Origin: an uncultured Prevotella sp.
GTDB taxonomy: Bacteria; Bacteroidota; Bacteroidia; Bacteroidales; Bacteroidaceae
Reading direction: 5' to 3'
Length of the DNA: 40,965 nt
NCBI GenBank assembly: GCA_900772835.1
Contig: CAAGSA010000100.1
Coordinates: forward strand, 1-40,965
Shown: one piece after another, positions 7,221 to 16,236 of the stretch
Layout: every line of letters starts with the position of its first letter
How positions within the stretch are numbered: position 1 is the first letter of the stretch
Notes under the pieces: model-generated
Told to the model about the DNA's origin: nothing
Database searches by the model: none
What the model saw: the letters and a program-made list of their open reading frames with translations, nothing else
Made by a program: the position numbers and the translations under genes

Positions 7221-8885
7221 ATGGAAGCAATACCAAGTTTTAACCAACTGATAGAGCAGAGCATCATCAAGAATTGGGATCTTGATGCGCTCACTGATTA
7301 CAAGGGAATAACGCTACAGTACAAGGACGTGGCGCGAAAGATAGAAAAGCTGCATATCCTCTTCGAGAACAGTGGAGTGGTGAAGGGCGACAAGATAGCC
7401 ATATGCGGCAGAAACAGTGCCAGCTGGGCGGTTGCGTTCCTCGCAACGCTTTCGTATGGTGCGGTGGCAGTTCCCATACTGCACGAGTTTACGGCAGACC
7501 AGATTCACAACATCGTGAACCACAGCGAAGCGAAGCTCCTCTTCGTGGGAGACGTGGTGGCTACGGTAATCGATGCAACCAAGATGCCGACCCTTGAAGG
7601 TATTGTATACATACCCGACTATTCGCTTGTGATTTCAAGAACCGACAAGCTTACCTATGCCCGTGAACATCTTAACGAACTATTCGGAAAGCGTTATCCA
7701 AAGGCTTTCCGTCAGCAGCACGTGAGCTACTATAAAGAGCAGGAATCCAATGAGTTGGCTATGATTAACTATACCAGTGGTACAACTGGCTTCTCGAAAG
7801 GTGTGATGATACCCTATAGGGCACTCACCAGCAATCTCGAGTTTGCCTATTCCGTGCTTGGCGGAAAGATAAAGACTGGCGACAACACCATCAGCATACT
7901 GCCGATGGCACACATGTACGGAATGTCGTTCGAGTTCCTTTTCGAGTTCACTCGCGGATGCCACGTCTATTATCTGACGAGGGTGCCGAGCCCAGCCATC
8001 ATTGCCCAGGCGTTCAAGGACGTAAGGCCGGCGATAATCATTGCAGTGCCGCTCGTGATAGAGAAGATTATAAGGAAGCGCGTGTTCCCGAAGATACAGA
8101 ACAACAAGGTTCGCCTGCTGCTCAAAATGCCGGGAGTGAACAAGAAGGTGAAGCGCAAGATATACGAACAGGTGTACGAGGCGTTTGGAGGAAATCTCTA
8201 CGAGATTATCATCGGCGGCGCTGCCCTCAACCAGGAGGTGGAGGCGTTCCTGAAAGACATAGAGTTCCCCTTCACCGTGGGATATGGCGCCACGGAGTGT
8301 GCGCCCATAATTTCATACGCCGACTGCCATGAGTTCGTTCCCACATCATGCGGAAGGGCGGTGCTGAATATGGAGGTGAGAATCGACAGCAGCGATCCGC
8401 AGCACGTGCCGGGAGAGATTCTTGCGCGCGGAAAGAACGTGATGCTCGGATATTACAAGAACGCGGAGGCTACAGCGCAGACCATCGACAAGGACGGATG
8501 GTATCATACTGGCGACTTGGGACTTATGGATGCCGACGGAAACATTTACATTAAGGGCAGAAGCAAGAATATGCTCCTTGGTGCAAGCGGACAGAATATA
8601 TATCCGGAGGAGATAGAAGACAAGCTGAACAGTCTGCCGTTGGTGATGGAGAGCGTGGTGATACAGGATGGCGGAAAGCTCATCGGACTGGTACATCCCG
8701 ACTACGACGAGGTGCAGAGTATGGGGCTCTCTGCCGAAGACCTTGAGAACATCATGGAGCAGAACAAGCAGACGCTCAATGAAGTTATGCCTGCCTATTG
8801 CAAGCTCGCTGCAATCCGGATCCATGAAGAGGAATTCGAGAAGACCCCGAAGAAGAGCATCAAGAGATATCTGTATCAGAAATAA
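7221..8885 (+). CDS. AMP-forming long-chain fatty acid--CoA ligase (FadD-like)
   Basis: 554 residues of the ANL adenylating superfamily. The P-loop-like motif A5 is YTSGTTGFSKG (184-194). Later come GYGATECAPIIS (substrate/adenine region), GEILARGKNVMLGYYKN, DGWYHTGDLG (ribose-binding Asp), and the C-terminal catalytic lysine region KTPKKSIKRYLYQK. Members of this size in Bacteroidales are annotated as long-chain fatty acid-CoA ligases; the reaction is fatty acid plus ATP plus CoA to acyl-CoA. No other fatty acid genes are adjacent, so chain length cannot be judged. No signal peptide. The next gene begins 25 bases downstream and probably shares its transcript. Confidence 0.88.
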   Translation: MEAIPSFNQLIEQSIIKNWDLDALTDYKGITLQYKDVARKIEKLHILFENSGVVKGDKIAICGRNSASWAVAFLATLSYGAVAVPILHEFTADQIHNIVNHSEAKLLFVGDVVATVIDATKMPTLEGIVYIPDYSLVISRTDKLTYAREHLNELFGKRYPKAFRQQHVSYYKEQESNELAMINYTSGTTGFSKGVMIPYRALTSNLEFAYSVLGGKIKTGDNTISILPMAHMYGMSFEFLFEFTRGCHVYYLTRVPSPAIIAQAFKDVRPAIIIAVPLVIEKIIRKRVFPKIQNNKVRLLLKMPGVNKKVKRKIYEQVYEAFGGNLYEIIIGGAALNQEVEAFLKDIEFPFTVGYGATECAPIISYADCHEFVPTSCGRAVLNMEVRIDSSDPQHVPGEILARGKNVMLGYYKNAEATAQTIDKDGWYHTGDLGLMDADGNIYIKGRSKNMLLGASGQNIYPEEIEDKLNSLPLVMESVVIQDGGKLIGLVHPDYDEVQSMGLSAEDLENIMEQNKQTLNEVMPAYCKLAAIRIHEEEFEKTPKKSIKRYLYQK

Positions 8886-8910
8886 AACCACCATACATAC
8901 ACAAGTACAG

Positions 8911-10422
8911 ATGAAAAAGATTTCGATAATGATGGCGCTGTGCCTGTTGACGGTTTTCGGGTGGTGCGGCAATGCGGCAGCGCAAGCCGTAAAGCGCGAG
9001 TTCCGTGGTGCATGGATACAGTGTGTCAACGGGCAGTTCCTCGGTATGGGCACAAAGAAGATGCAGGCCACGCTCGCCTGGCAGCTCGACGAGTTGCAGA
9101 AGGACGGCGTGAATGCTGTGATATTCCAGGTGCGTCCCGAGTGCGATGCGCTCTACGAAAGCAAGATTGAGCCGTGGAGCCGGTTCCTTACAGGCAGGCA
9201 GGGCGTAGCTCCGGTGCCTTATTGGGACCCGCTTCAGTGGATGATAGAGCAGTGCCATAAGAGGGGGATGGAACTCCATGCCTGGATAAACCCGTTCAGG
9301 GCAAAGACGAAGGTCACTTCCGACCTCGCTTCAAACCACGTGGCAATACGCCGTCCGGGAAGTGTCTTCCCCTACGACGGACTGCTCATACTGAATCCGG
9401 CGCAGCAGGAGAACCGCGACTATATCTGTAGGGTGGTGAAGGATATAACCGAGAGGTATGATATCGACGGCATCCATATGGATGACTATTTCTATCCCTA
9501 TCCGGCAGCCGGGCAGACTATTCCCGACGATGCAGATTTCCGCAGCAACAGCAACGGCATACGCAACAAGGGCGACTGGCGCAGGGACAACGTTAATCTC
9601 TTCGTGAAGCAGCTCTACGAGACGGTGCACGGCATAAAGCCGTGGGTCAAGGTGGGAGTGTCGCCATTCGGAATATACCGTAATGCCAAGTCGGCTCCGG
9701 GTATAGGAAGCAACACCAACGGGTTGCAGAACTACGACGACCTGTATGCCGACGTGCTGATGTGGGTGAACAACGGATGGCTCGACTATTGTGTGCCGCA
9801 GATTTATTGGGAGATCGGCAATAGGGCTGCCGACTATGCCACGCTGATAAAGTGGTGGAACAAGTATGCCGCCAACCGTCCGCTGTACATAGGCGAAGAC
9901 GTGGAGCGCACCGTGAAGAAGGCAGACCTGCAGAATCCAAACATAAACCAGATGCCGGCAAAGTTCAAGCTGCATTCGGAACTGCCGAATGTGAAGGGAA
10001 CCGTGTTGTGGTACGCCAAGGCAGTAGTGGACAATGTGGGCAATTATCAGAATGTGCTACGCAATGTGTACTGGAAACATCCGGCACTTCATCCTCTTAT
10101 GCCGTTCATCGACGGCAAGTCACCAAAGAAAGTGAAAGGCTTGAAGCTTATGGATATAGATGGCGACAAAGTGCTCTTCTGGTCGAAGCCGAAAGGCAAG
10201 GGATGGAAAGACGAGGCTGTGAAGTACGTAGTATACAGGTTTGACGATGGAAAGGTGAACATCGGTGACGCTTCGAAGATTGTTGGCATCACGTCAGACT
10301 GCTTCTATAAGTTGGACAAGACCGGTGTTGCACACGTTGGCAGGAAGACCGTGTTCGCCGTGACGGCACTCGACCGCATGAGCAATGAGAGTAAGCCGTG
10401 CAAGAAAAAAATGAAATTATAA
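8911..10422 (+). CDS. Secreted glycosyl hydrolase of the GHL10 (family 10-like, DUF187) type
   Basis: 503 residues from the ATG at 8911. A longer in-frame start upstream would lie inside the previous gene and destroy the signal peptide, so it was not used. Residues 1-25 (MKKISIMMALCLLTVFG, ending AAAQA) are a cleavable signal peptide. The mature part starts with REFRGAWIQCVN and contains FQVRPECDALYES, MELHAWINPFRAK, DGIHMDDYFYPYP and VDYCVPQIYWE-like text, the hallmarks of the GHL10 TIM barrel. Relatives act on peptidoglycan-like or other polysaccharides, but the substrate of this subgroup is mostly unproven. The C-terminal 90 residues resemble a fibronectin/Ig-like beta domain (KGLKLMDIDGDKVLFWSKP). 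Location is periplasm or outer surface. The family is clear; the substrate is not. Confidence 0.88.
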   Translation: MKKISIMMALCLLTVFGWCGNAAAQAVKREFRGAWIQCVNGQFLGMGTKKMQATLAWQLDELQKDGVNAVIFQVRPECDALYESKIEPWSRFLTGRQGVAPVPYWDPLQWMIEQCHKRGMELHAWINPFRAKTKVTSDLASNHVAIRRPGSVFPYDGLLILNPAQQENRDYICRVVKDITERYDIDGIHMDDYFYPYPAAGQTIPDDADFRSNSNGIRNKGDWRRDNVNLFVKQLYETVHGIKPWVKVGVSPFGIYRNAKSAPGIGSNTNGLQNYDDLYADVLMWVNNGWLDYCVPQIYWEIGNRAADYATLIKWWNKYAANRPLYIGEDVERTVKKADLQNPNINQMPAKFKLHSELPNVKGTVLWYAKAVVDNVGNYQNVLRNVYWKHPALHPLMPFIDGKSPKKVKGLKLMDIDGDKVLFWSKPKGKGWKDEAVKYVVYRFDDGKVNIGDASKIVGITSDCFYKLDKTGVAHVGRKTVFAVTALDRMSNESKPCKKKMKL

Positions 10423-10442
10423 AAAACTAACTCTTGAATAGT

Positions 10443-10886
10443 ATGGGAAACAACAAAGAACAAAGTGTGATGCAGGTGGACAGATTCATACGTAAGGTGA
10501 TTCAGAAATTCACTTCCGCCGAGGAACCTTCGATGATTACCGATATCCATCTGCGCATCTCTCCCGATAGTGGAGACCTTATGGCATTCGACGACGATGA
10601 TGACGAGATAACGCGGTGCGTCGTAGAAGAATGGATAGAGAACAAGGATGAGAACTTTTATGATTCGGCAGCGGCACTGTTGAGAGGCAGACTGAAGAAT
10701 ATGTCGGCTGAGATAGAGAACCTGTGCCTTCTGAAACCGTACAGCTTTGTTCTGGAAAACGACGATAAGGAGCATGTGGCGGAACTGTTCGTGGTAGACG
10801 ATGATATGAACATCATCGGCGGCGACATTATGGATGGATGGGACAAAGACCTTGACAGTTTTCTTGAGAATTTGATGAAAGAGTAA
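10443..10886 (+). CDS. Conserved-looking acidic hypothetical protein
   Basis: 147 residues from the ATG at 10443; a TTG three codons earlier is possible but less likely. Not recognised. It is strongly acidic, with a run of Asp at residues 51-55 (AFDDDDDE), a second acidic patch near VVDDDMNIIGGD, and the ending DSFLENLMKE. There is no signal peptide, membrane segment or Cys cluster, so it is probably cytoplasmic and soluble, perhaps a small alpha/beta domain. It starts 20 bases after the glycosyl hydrolase gene and is closed by a strong hairpin, so it is the last gene of that unit. The coding character (position, codon use, clean stop before a terminator) is convincing; the function is unknown. 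Confidence 0.75.
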   Translation: MGNNKEQSVMQVDRFIRKVIQKFTSAEEPSMITDIHLRISPDSGDLMAFDDDDDEITRCVVEEWIENKDENFYDSAAALLRGRLKNMSAEIENLCLLKPYSFVLENDDKEHVAELFVVDDDMNIIGGDIMDGWDKDLDSFLENLMKE

Positions 10887-10965
10887 ACACGACTTTTTTG
10901 AAAATGGAAATGGTATGGTGTCGTATCCGTCTGGATGTGACAGAAACTGCAAAATAAGTAAAAAC

Positions 10966-11020
10966 AAATAACGCAAACGTTTAATGATTAATAAATTCAA
11001 AAACATTTGCGTTATTTTTG
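10966..11020. terminator. Long-stem terminator before the rnf operon
   Basis: A 17-bp stem (10966-10982 with 11001-11017, one G.T wobble) and an 18-base AT-rich loop, followed by a T-rich stretch. It separates the upstream unit from the rnf promoter, whose -33 element is only 19 bases further on. Confidence 0.82.
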
Positions 11021-11038
11021 TATTTTATTTTTATTTCT

Positions 11039-11069
11039 TTTGGAATATAAAAATATAGTATTACATTTG
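11039..11069 (+). promoter_or_regulatory. Promoter of the rseC-rnf operon
   Basis: TTTG (11039-11042), 19 bases, TACATTTG (11062-11069). Full consensus match, 41 bases before the rseC start codon. Confidence 0.85.
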
Positions 11070-11110
11070 CAGTTGCAAACTCTATATTGCAAAATTATCG
11101 CGAAGAAGTA

Positions 11111-11527
11111 ATGAGCAACAGAATAAGTCATACAGGTGTAGTGGAGTCGATAGCGGGGAAATGCGTGAAGGTAAGAATCGTGCAAGCCTCCGCATGTCTG
11201 TCGTGCAAGGCGGCGAAACTCTGCAACACGTCGGAAAGCAAGGAGAAGATTGTAGACATATACGTAGACCCGTCGGGGTATACTGTGGGGCAGAAGGTGA
11301 CGGTGACGGCAACATACAATGCTGGAATGTTTGCCGTAGCGTTGGCAATGCTTGTTCCGCTTATCCTTATGGTGACGGTGCTCTTTGCAATGACGGCCGC
11401 CGGTTACGACGAAATGACGGCTGCCTTTGCCAGTCTGTCAGCTCTTGTACCTTATTATATAATACTGTATCTCTCGCGCAGGCTGATAAATCGCAAGGTT
11501 ACGTTTGGCATTGAGAAAGCAGTATGA
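11111..11527 (+). CDS. rseC: RseC/MucC-family membrane protein (SoxR-reducing system)
   Basis: 138 residues from the ATG at 11111. The cytoplasmic N-terminal domain holds a small cysteine motif (ACLSCKAAKLC, about residues 27-37). Two membrane helices follow: MFAVALAMLVPLILMVTVLF and the segment around LVPYYIILYLSRRL. This is the RseC/MucC family. In Bacteroidetes such a gene regularly heads the rnf operon, and in enterobacteria RseC works with Rnf proteins to reduce SoxR. No SoxR gene is seen here, so its role is more likely assembly or redox sensing for the Rnf complex (inference). First gene after a consensus promoter; rnfB follows after 75 bases. Confidence 0.9.
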   Translation: MSNRISHTGVVESIAGKCVKVRIVQASACLSCKAAKLCNTSESKEKIVDIYVDPSGYTVGQKVTVTATYNAGMFAVALAMLVPLILMVTVLFAMTAAGYDEMTAAFASLSALVPYYIILYLSRRLINRKVTFGIEKAV

Positions 11528-11602
11528 AGTGAGAGGGCATAAGGTTTACCGTGAATTTATATTTATGAATCGTGAACTACTAAAATTAAAAACAAATACA
11601 TT

Positions 11603-12532
11603 ATGAATTTTATCATGATCGCGCTTATTGTCTTGGGATGTATTGCGCTCGTTGCAGCAGTGATACTTTATGTATGTTCCAAGAAATTTGCAGTGTATGA
11701 GGACCCACGTATCGGACAGGTTTCAGCTGTTCTTCCTGGTGCAAACTGCGGAGGCTGCGGATTTCCTGGCTGTGGCGGTATGGCAGACGCTCTCGTCAAG
11801 GGTGCCGACAATGGGTCTATCGAGGGATTGTTTTGTCCTGTCGGCGGTGCTGCCGTGATGGGACAGGTTGCCGACTTGCTCGGAATCGCAGTGTCGAACA
11901 CGGAAGCAAAGATTGCCGTGGTGCGATGCAACGGAACTTGTGAGCTTCGTCAGCGTGTTGCCGTTTACGACGGCTTGAACACCTGCTCGGCGGTAAATGC
12001 TTGCGGTGCCGGCGAGACCGGATGTGGATTCGGTTGTCTTGGTTGCGGCGACTGCGTTGAGGCTTGCCAGTTCGGTGCCATCAGCATCAACCCGGAAACG
12101 GGTCTGCCGGAAGTGAACGAAGACATCTGCGGCGGCTGTGGCGCTTGTGCCAGAGCTTGTCCACGCCACGTGATAGAGCTTCGCAAAAAGGGGCCGAAGG
12201 GCCGTCGCGTGTATGTTGGTTGCGTGAACAAAGACAAGGGTGCCGTTGCCATGAAGGCATGCAAGGCTGCTTGTATTGGTTGCGGCAAGTGCGTGAAAGA
12301 GTGTAAGTTCGAAGCGATAACAGTGGAGAACAACCTGAGCTACATTGATCAGGACAAGTGTCGTATGTGTCGCAAGTGTGAGGCTGTTTGTCCTACGGGA
12401 GCCATCCTGGCTGTAAATTTCCCGCCGAGGAAACCGAAGGCAGAAACTCCAGCAGCAGAAGCTCCAGTAACTGGAGCAGCAAATGCAAAGCCGGCAGCAA
12501 CAACAAATGTTGAACCTAATAAGGAGGCATAA
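11603..12532 (+). CDS. rnfB: Rnf electron transport complex subunit B
   Basis: 309 residues. One N-terminal membrane helix (1-25) is followed by the Fe-S domain with Cys49, Cys52, Cys57 and Cys78 (GANCGGCGFPGCGG), and then four ferredoxin-type CxxCxxCxxxC motifs starting near Cys145, Cys176, Cys224 and Cys253. RnfB takes electrons from reduced ferredoxin and feeds the complex, which reduces NAD+ while moving Na+ or H+ out. The last 35 residues are a low-complexity Ala/Pro/Thr tail (KAETPAAEAPVTGAANA), longer than needed for the fold and probably flexible. It lies 5 bases upstream of rnfC, in the order BCDGEA that is standard for the operon. Confidence 0.96.
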   Translation: MNFIMIALIVLGCIALVAAVILYVCSKKFAVYEDPRIGQVSAVLPGANCGGCGFPGCGGMADALVKGADNGSIEGLFCPVGGAAVMGQVADLLGIAVSNTEAKIAVVRCNGTCELRQRVAVYDGLNTCSAVNACGAGETGCGFGCLGCGDCVEACQFGAISINPETGLPEVNEDICGGCGACARACPRHVIELRKKGPKGRRVYVGCVNKDKGAVAMKACKAACIGCGKCVKECKFEAITVENNLSYIDQDKCRMCRKCEAVCPTGAILAVNFPPRKPKAETPAAEAPVTGAANAKPAATTNVEPNKEA

Positions 12533-12537
12533 AGAAA

Positions 12538-13890
12538 ATGAAATTGAGAACTTTTAGAATCGGTGGCGTACACCCGGAAGAAAACAAAATAACGGCAGAG
12601 GTTACAACACAAGTTGCCGCTTTGCCCAAGCAGGCTATTTTTCCATTGTCGCAGCATATCGGTGCTCCTGCGAAAGCCGTGGTGCAGAAAGGCGACAAGG
12701 TTAAGGTAGGTACCCTCATTGCAGAGGCGGGAGGTTTTGTTTCCGCTCCAATATATTCGTCTGTTTCAGGAACAGTGTTCAAGGTTGACACTGCCGTAGA
12801 TGCCACAGGCTACCGCAAGCCGTGTATCATAATCAATGTAGAAGGCGACGAATGGGAAGATACAATCGACCGTTCCGACAAGCTCGAAACCCTTTCTGCG
12901 CATCCGGAGCTTACACCGGAGGAAATAGTGAACCGTATAAAGGCTGCCGGTGTCACGGGTATGGGTGGTGCAGGATTCCCTACGTTCATCAAACTGTGTC
13001 CTCCTCCAGGCGCAAAGGCAGAGTGTGTAATCATCAACGGTGTGGAGTGTGAGCCGTATATCACAGCAGACTACCGCCTGATGATGGAACATGCCGACGA
13101 GATTCTCGTCGGTCTCGACCTGCTTATGAAGGGAGCAAAAGTGACCAAGGGTTACATTGGTATTGAAGACAACAAGCCCGAGGCAATAAAGCTCTTCGAA
13201 GAGAAGACGGCAGGCAACCCGAATGTGGAGATTGTTCCGCTTGCAAAGAAGTATCCTCAGGGTGGCGAGAAGCAGCTGGTGGATGCTGTAATCCGCCGTC
13301 AGGTTCCGGCTCCTCCAGCCATTCCGGTTAATGTCGGTGCCATAGTGCAGAACGTAGGAACGGCATTCGCCGTATACGAGGCAGTGATGAAGCACAAGCC
13401 GCTGTTCGAACGCTATACTACAGTGACAGGAAAGAAGGTGGCAAAGCCCGGAAACTTCCTCGTTCGTATGGGAACACCGATGAAGGAACTCATCGAATTC
13501 TGCGGTGGAATGCCCGAAGGCGACAACAAGGTGCTTGCCGGAGGACCGATGATGGGTAAGGCACTTACCACTACGGATGTGCCGGTATGCAAGGGAACCA
13601 ACAGTATCACCATCCTTACCGATGCAGATGCGAAGCGCAAGAAGCCGCAGGCGTGCATCCGTTGTGCCAAGTGCGTGAGCGCGTGCCCGATGGGACTTGA
13701 GCCTTTCCTCCTCGCTACGGTTAGTTCATTCCACGATTGGGATAAGGCAGAGCAGGAAGACATCACTTCTTGCATAGAGTGCGGTTCATGCCAGTTCACA
13801 TGTCCTGCTCATCGTCCGTTGCTCGACAATATCCGTCTTGGAAAGAGCACCGTAATGGGAATCATCAGGGCAAGGAGCGCAAAGAAATAA
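12538..13890 (+). CDS. rnfC: Rnf complex subunit C (NADH/FMN-binding)
   Basis: 450 residues. It has the N-terminal GGVHPEENK, a barrel-sandwich segment near 40-85, the Rossmann-like flavin/NADH motif GMGGAGFPT (141-149) and NGVECEPYITAD (167-178), an SLBB-like region, and two C-terminal [4Fe-4S] motifs starting at Cys373 (CIRCAKCVSACP) and Cys412 (CIECGSCQFTCP). RnfC is the peripheral cytoplasmic subunit where NAD+ is reduced. The length matches the compact RnfC of Bacteroidetes and lacks the long repetitive C-terminal tail of enterobacterial RsxC. A gap of 100 bases before rnfD is the largest within the operon core. Confidence 0.97.
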   Translation: MKLRTFRIGGVHPEENKITAEVTTQVAALPKQAIFPLSQHIGAPAKAVVQKGDKVKVGTLIAEAGGFVSAPIYSSVSGTVFKVDTAVDATGYRKPCIIINVEGDEWEDTIDRSDKLETLSAHPELTPEEIVNRIKAAGVTGMGGAGFPTFIKLCPPPGAKAECVIINGVECEPYITADYRLMMEHADEILVGLDLLMKGAKVTKGYIGIEDNKPEAIKLFEEKTAGNPNVEIVPLAKKYPQGGEKQLVDAVIRRQVPAPPAIPVNVGAIVQNVGTAFAVYEAVMKHKPLFERYTTVTGKKVAKPGNFLVRMGTPMKELIEFCGGMPEGDNKVLAGGPMMGKALTTTDVPVCKGTNSITILTDADAKRKKPQACIRCAKCVSACPMGLEPFLLATVSSFHDWDKAEQEDITSCIECGSCQFTCPAHRPLLDNIRLGKSTVMGIIRARSAKK

Positions 13891-13990
13891 AGATGCGCCA
13901 CATTCCTCTGCGAACAAAAGAACAAATAGGAAAAATCCTTGCAACAGCCTTTATCCTCAGGCTTTGCAGCAAAAGAATAAAACTAATAAA

Positions 13991-14998
13991 ATGAGTAAAT
14001 TAATAGTATCATTATCGCCACATGCCCATGGTACTGATAGTGTGGAGCGCAATATGTACGGAGTCATCATCGCACTGATTCCTGCGTTGCTCGTTTCATT
14101 CTATTTCTTCGGCATTGGCTCGGCAATAGTTTGTGCGTCAAGCGTTGCCGCATGCGTGTTCTTTGAATGGGCAATAACAAAATATCTGTTGAAGGCAGAG
14201 TCAACCGTTGTCGACGGTTCCGCAATCCTTACGGGGCTGCTTCTCGGCTTCAACCTTCCTTCCAACCTTCCTGTATGGATGGTCATCATCGGTGCGCTGG
14301 TGGCAATAGGTGTGGGCAAGATGAGCTTCGGTGGTCTTGGCTGCAACCCATTCAATCCGGCACTCGTGGGCCGTTGTTTCCTTCTGGTTTCGTTTCCGGT
14401 GGAGATGACATCCTGGCCCAAGGTGGGACAAATGCTCAGCTATACAGATGCGGAAACGGCGGCAACACCGTTGAGCATCATGAAGACAGCTATAAAGTCG
14501 GGCGACGCTTCCGTTCTCAACCAGCTGCCGGATTCCATGGGTATGCTTCTCGGTAACCCCGGACTGAACAATGGTGCCGGTACAATCGGCGAGGTCTGTG
14601 CCCTTGCCCTGCTTCTCGGTCTTGGCTATATGCTTTGGAAGAAGATAATCACATGGCATATCCCGGTGAGTATCATCGCAACAGTATTCGTGTTCAGCGG
14701 AATAATGCATCTTGCCAATCCCGTTTACGCCTCTCCCGTTGCAGAACTCCTCAGTGGAGGTCTGATGCTTGGAGCTATATTTATGGCAACCGACTATGTT
14801 ACATCGCCAATGACGCATAAGGGACAGCTGATTTATGGCGTTGCCATCGGTTTCCTCACGGTAGTAATCCGCAACTGGGGTGCATATCCCGAGGGAATGT
14901 CGTTTGCCATTCTCATCATGAACGCGTTCACTCCGCTCATCAATGCTTATATCAAACCAAAACGCTTCGGCGAAGTAGTAAAGAAGGAGGGCAAATAA
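13991..14998 (+). CDS. rnfD: Rnf complex subunit D (membrane flavoprotein)
   Basis: 335 residues from the ATG at 13991; an upstream in-frame codon (13964) would add nine polar residues before the conserved MSKLIVSLSPHAHG and is less likely. An NqrB/RnfD-type membrane protein with eight to ten helices. The loop AETAATPLS holds the predicted covalent FMN site, Thr159, in place of the more usual SGAT sequence. It forms the ion-channel part of the complex together with RnfE, A and G. The stop is followed within one base by the ATG of rnfG, suggesting coupled translation. Confidence 0.95.
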   Translation: MSKLIVSLSPHAHGTDSVERNMYGVIIALIPALLVSFYFFGIGSAIVCASSVAACVFFEWAITKYLLKAESTVVDGSAILTGLLLGFNLPSNLPVWMVIIGALVAIGVGKMSFGGLGCNPFNPALVGRCFLLVSFPVEMTSWPKVGQMLSYTDAETAATPLSIMKTAIKSGDASVLNQLPDSMGMLLGNPGLNNGAGTIGEVCALALLLGLGYMLWKKIITWHIPVSIIATVFVFSGIMHLANPVYASPVAELLSGGLMLGAIFMATDYVTSPMTHKGQLIYGVAIGFLTVVIRNWGAYPEGMSFAILIMNAFTPLINAYIKPKRFGEVVKKEGK

Positions 14999-14999
14999 A

Positions 15000-15638
15000 A
15001 TGAAGAAACTCGAATCTACGATAACCAATATGATTGTAGTGCTGGTGGGAGTGTCGCTCGTAACGGGAGCAATCCTTGCCTATGTGAACCACGTCACCAC
15101 TGCTCCGATCCAGGCTCAGGCCGAGAAGGCACTGACCGACGGTATAAAAAAAGTGATGGGCGGCGGCGACCTGAAAGTGGCAGCAAACGATACTGTGCGC
15201 CAGACACTGAACGGCAAGGAGGCAACCTTCGTAATCCACACCACTGAGGATGCTTCGGGTAAGAGTCTTGGTGCGGCAGTGGAAAGCACCACTGGCGGCT
15301 TCGGCGGCGATCTGAAGGTGCTTGTCGGCTTCAATCCTGCCGGCGACATCCTTGGCTACACCATCCTCCAGACAGCCGAGACCCCTGGTCTTGGAGCGAA
15401 GGCTGAGGCTTGGTTCCAGAAAGACGGCAAGGGCTGCATCATCGGCAAGAACCCTTCAGCCGACAACCTCACAGTGAGCAAGGACGGTGGTAGCGTTAAT
15501 GCCATTACGGCGAGCACCATCACGAGCCGTGCATTCCTCCTTGCAGTGACCAATGCCTACGGTGCCTATAAGAAAGGTATGGCATCCGACGCCAACAGTG
15601 GAGCGACAAAGGCAAACGATAACCAAACAAACAAATAA
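15000..15638 (+). CDS. rnfG: Rnf complex subunit G (FMN-binding)
   Basis: 212 residues. There is one N-terminal membrane helix (about 10-28), then an exported FMN-binding domain with VGFNPAGDILGY, TAETPGLGAKAE and the flavinylation region NAITASTITSRAF. Thr173 is the expected site of covalent FMN attachment, in a T-A-S-T-x-T setting rather than the SGATxT of well-studied homologues. The attachment would need an ApbE-type flavin transferase, which is not in this window. The C-terminal 20 residues are Asn/Thr/Lys-rich and probably disordered. The start overlaps the end of the rnfD region by spacing of a single base. Confidence 0.94.
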   Translation: MKKLESTITNMIVVLVGVSLVTGAILAYVNHVTTAPIQAQAEKALTDGIKKVMGGGDLKVAANDTVRQTLNGKEATFVIHTTEDASGKSLGAAVESTTGGFGGDLKVLVGFNPAGDILGYTILQTAETPGLGAKAEAWFQKDGKGCIIGKNPSADNLTVSKDGGSVNAITASTITSRAFLLAVTNAYGAYKKGMASDANSGATKANDNQTNK

Positions 15639-15649
15639 AAAGTAGAGCC

Positions 15650-16234
15650 ATGAATTATTTTAAAATATTGATGAACGGCGTAATAAAGGAGAACCCTACG
15701 TTCGTTCTGCTCTTGGGTATGTGTCCTACTCTTGCCACTACTACATCAGCAATAAACGGTTTGTCGATGGGACTTGCCACAATGTTTGTTCTTATCTGTT
15801 CGAACCTCGTTATCTCTCTCATCAAGAACCTGACCCCCGATATGGTACGCATACCGGTGTTCGTGGTGGTCATAGCCTCGTTTGTTACGATTCTTCAGAT
15901 GATAATGCAGGCATTCGTGCCTGCCGTATACGCTACGCTGGGTCTCTTCATCCCGCTTATCGTGGTTAACTGTATCATCCTTGGCCGTGCAGAGGCGTTT
16001 GCCTGCAAGAACGGTCCGGTGGCGAGCATCTTCGACGGTATAGGTATCGGACTCGGCTTCTCTTTCGCCCTTACACTGCTGGGTGCGGTGCGCGAGCTGC
16101 TGGGTGCGGGTGCAATCTTCGGCATCAACCTCTTGCCGGAGACATGCAATATGCTTCTCTTCATCCTGCCTCCGGGTGCGTTCATCACTCTGGGCTATCT
16201 CATTGCAATAGTAAACAAAATTAAGAAGGCGTAA
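15650..16234 (+). CDS. rnfE: Rnf complex subunit E
   Basis: 194 residues with about six membrane helices. Typical text is GVIKENPTFVLLLGMCPTLA near the N-terminus and AFACKNGPVASIFDGIGIG in the middle. It is paralogous to RnfA, and the two form an inverted pair in the membrane that binds an iron-sulfur centre through conserved Cys residues (Cys25 in LGMCPTL and Cys near AFACKNG). The gene ends 2 bases before rnfA begins, so the pair is translated together. Confidence 0.95.
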   Translation: MNYFKILMNGVIKENPTFVLLLGMCPTLATTTSAINGLSMGLATMFVLICSNLVISLIKNLTPDMVRIPVFVVVIASFVTILQMIMQAFVPAVYATLGLFIPLIVVNCIILGRAEAFACKNGPVASIFDGIGIGLGFSFALTLLGAVRELLGAGAIFGINLLPETCNMLLFILPPGAFITLGYLIAIVNKIKKA

Positions 16235-16236
16235 TC

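Noticed and set aside
8668..8910. Upstream extension of the glycosyl hydrolase frame
   Set aside because: It would overlap the acyl-CoA synthetase by over 200 bases and bury a clear signal peptide. The ATG at 8911 is preferred.
10887..10935. Possible second terminator right after the acidic protein gene
   Set aside because: ACGAC and GTCGT are too far apart and the stem too short. The 17-bp hairpin at 10966-11020 is the credible terminator.
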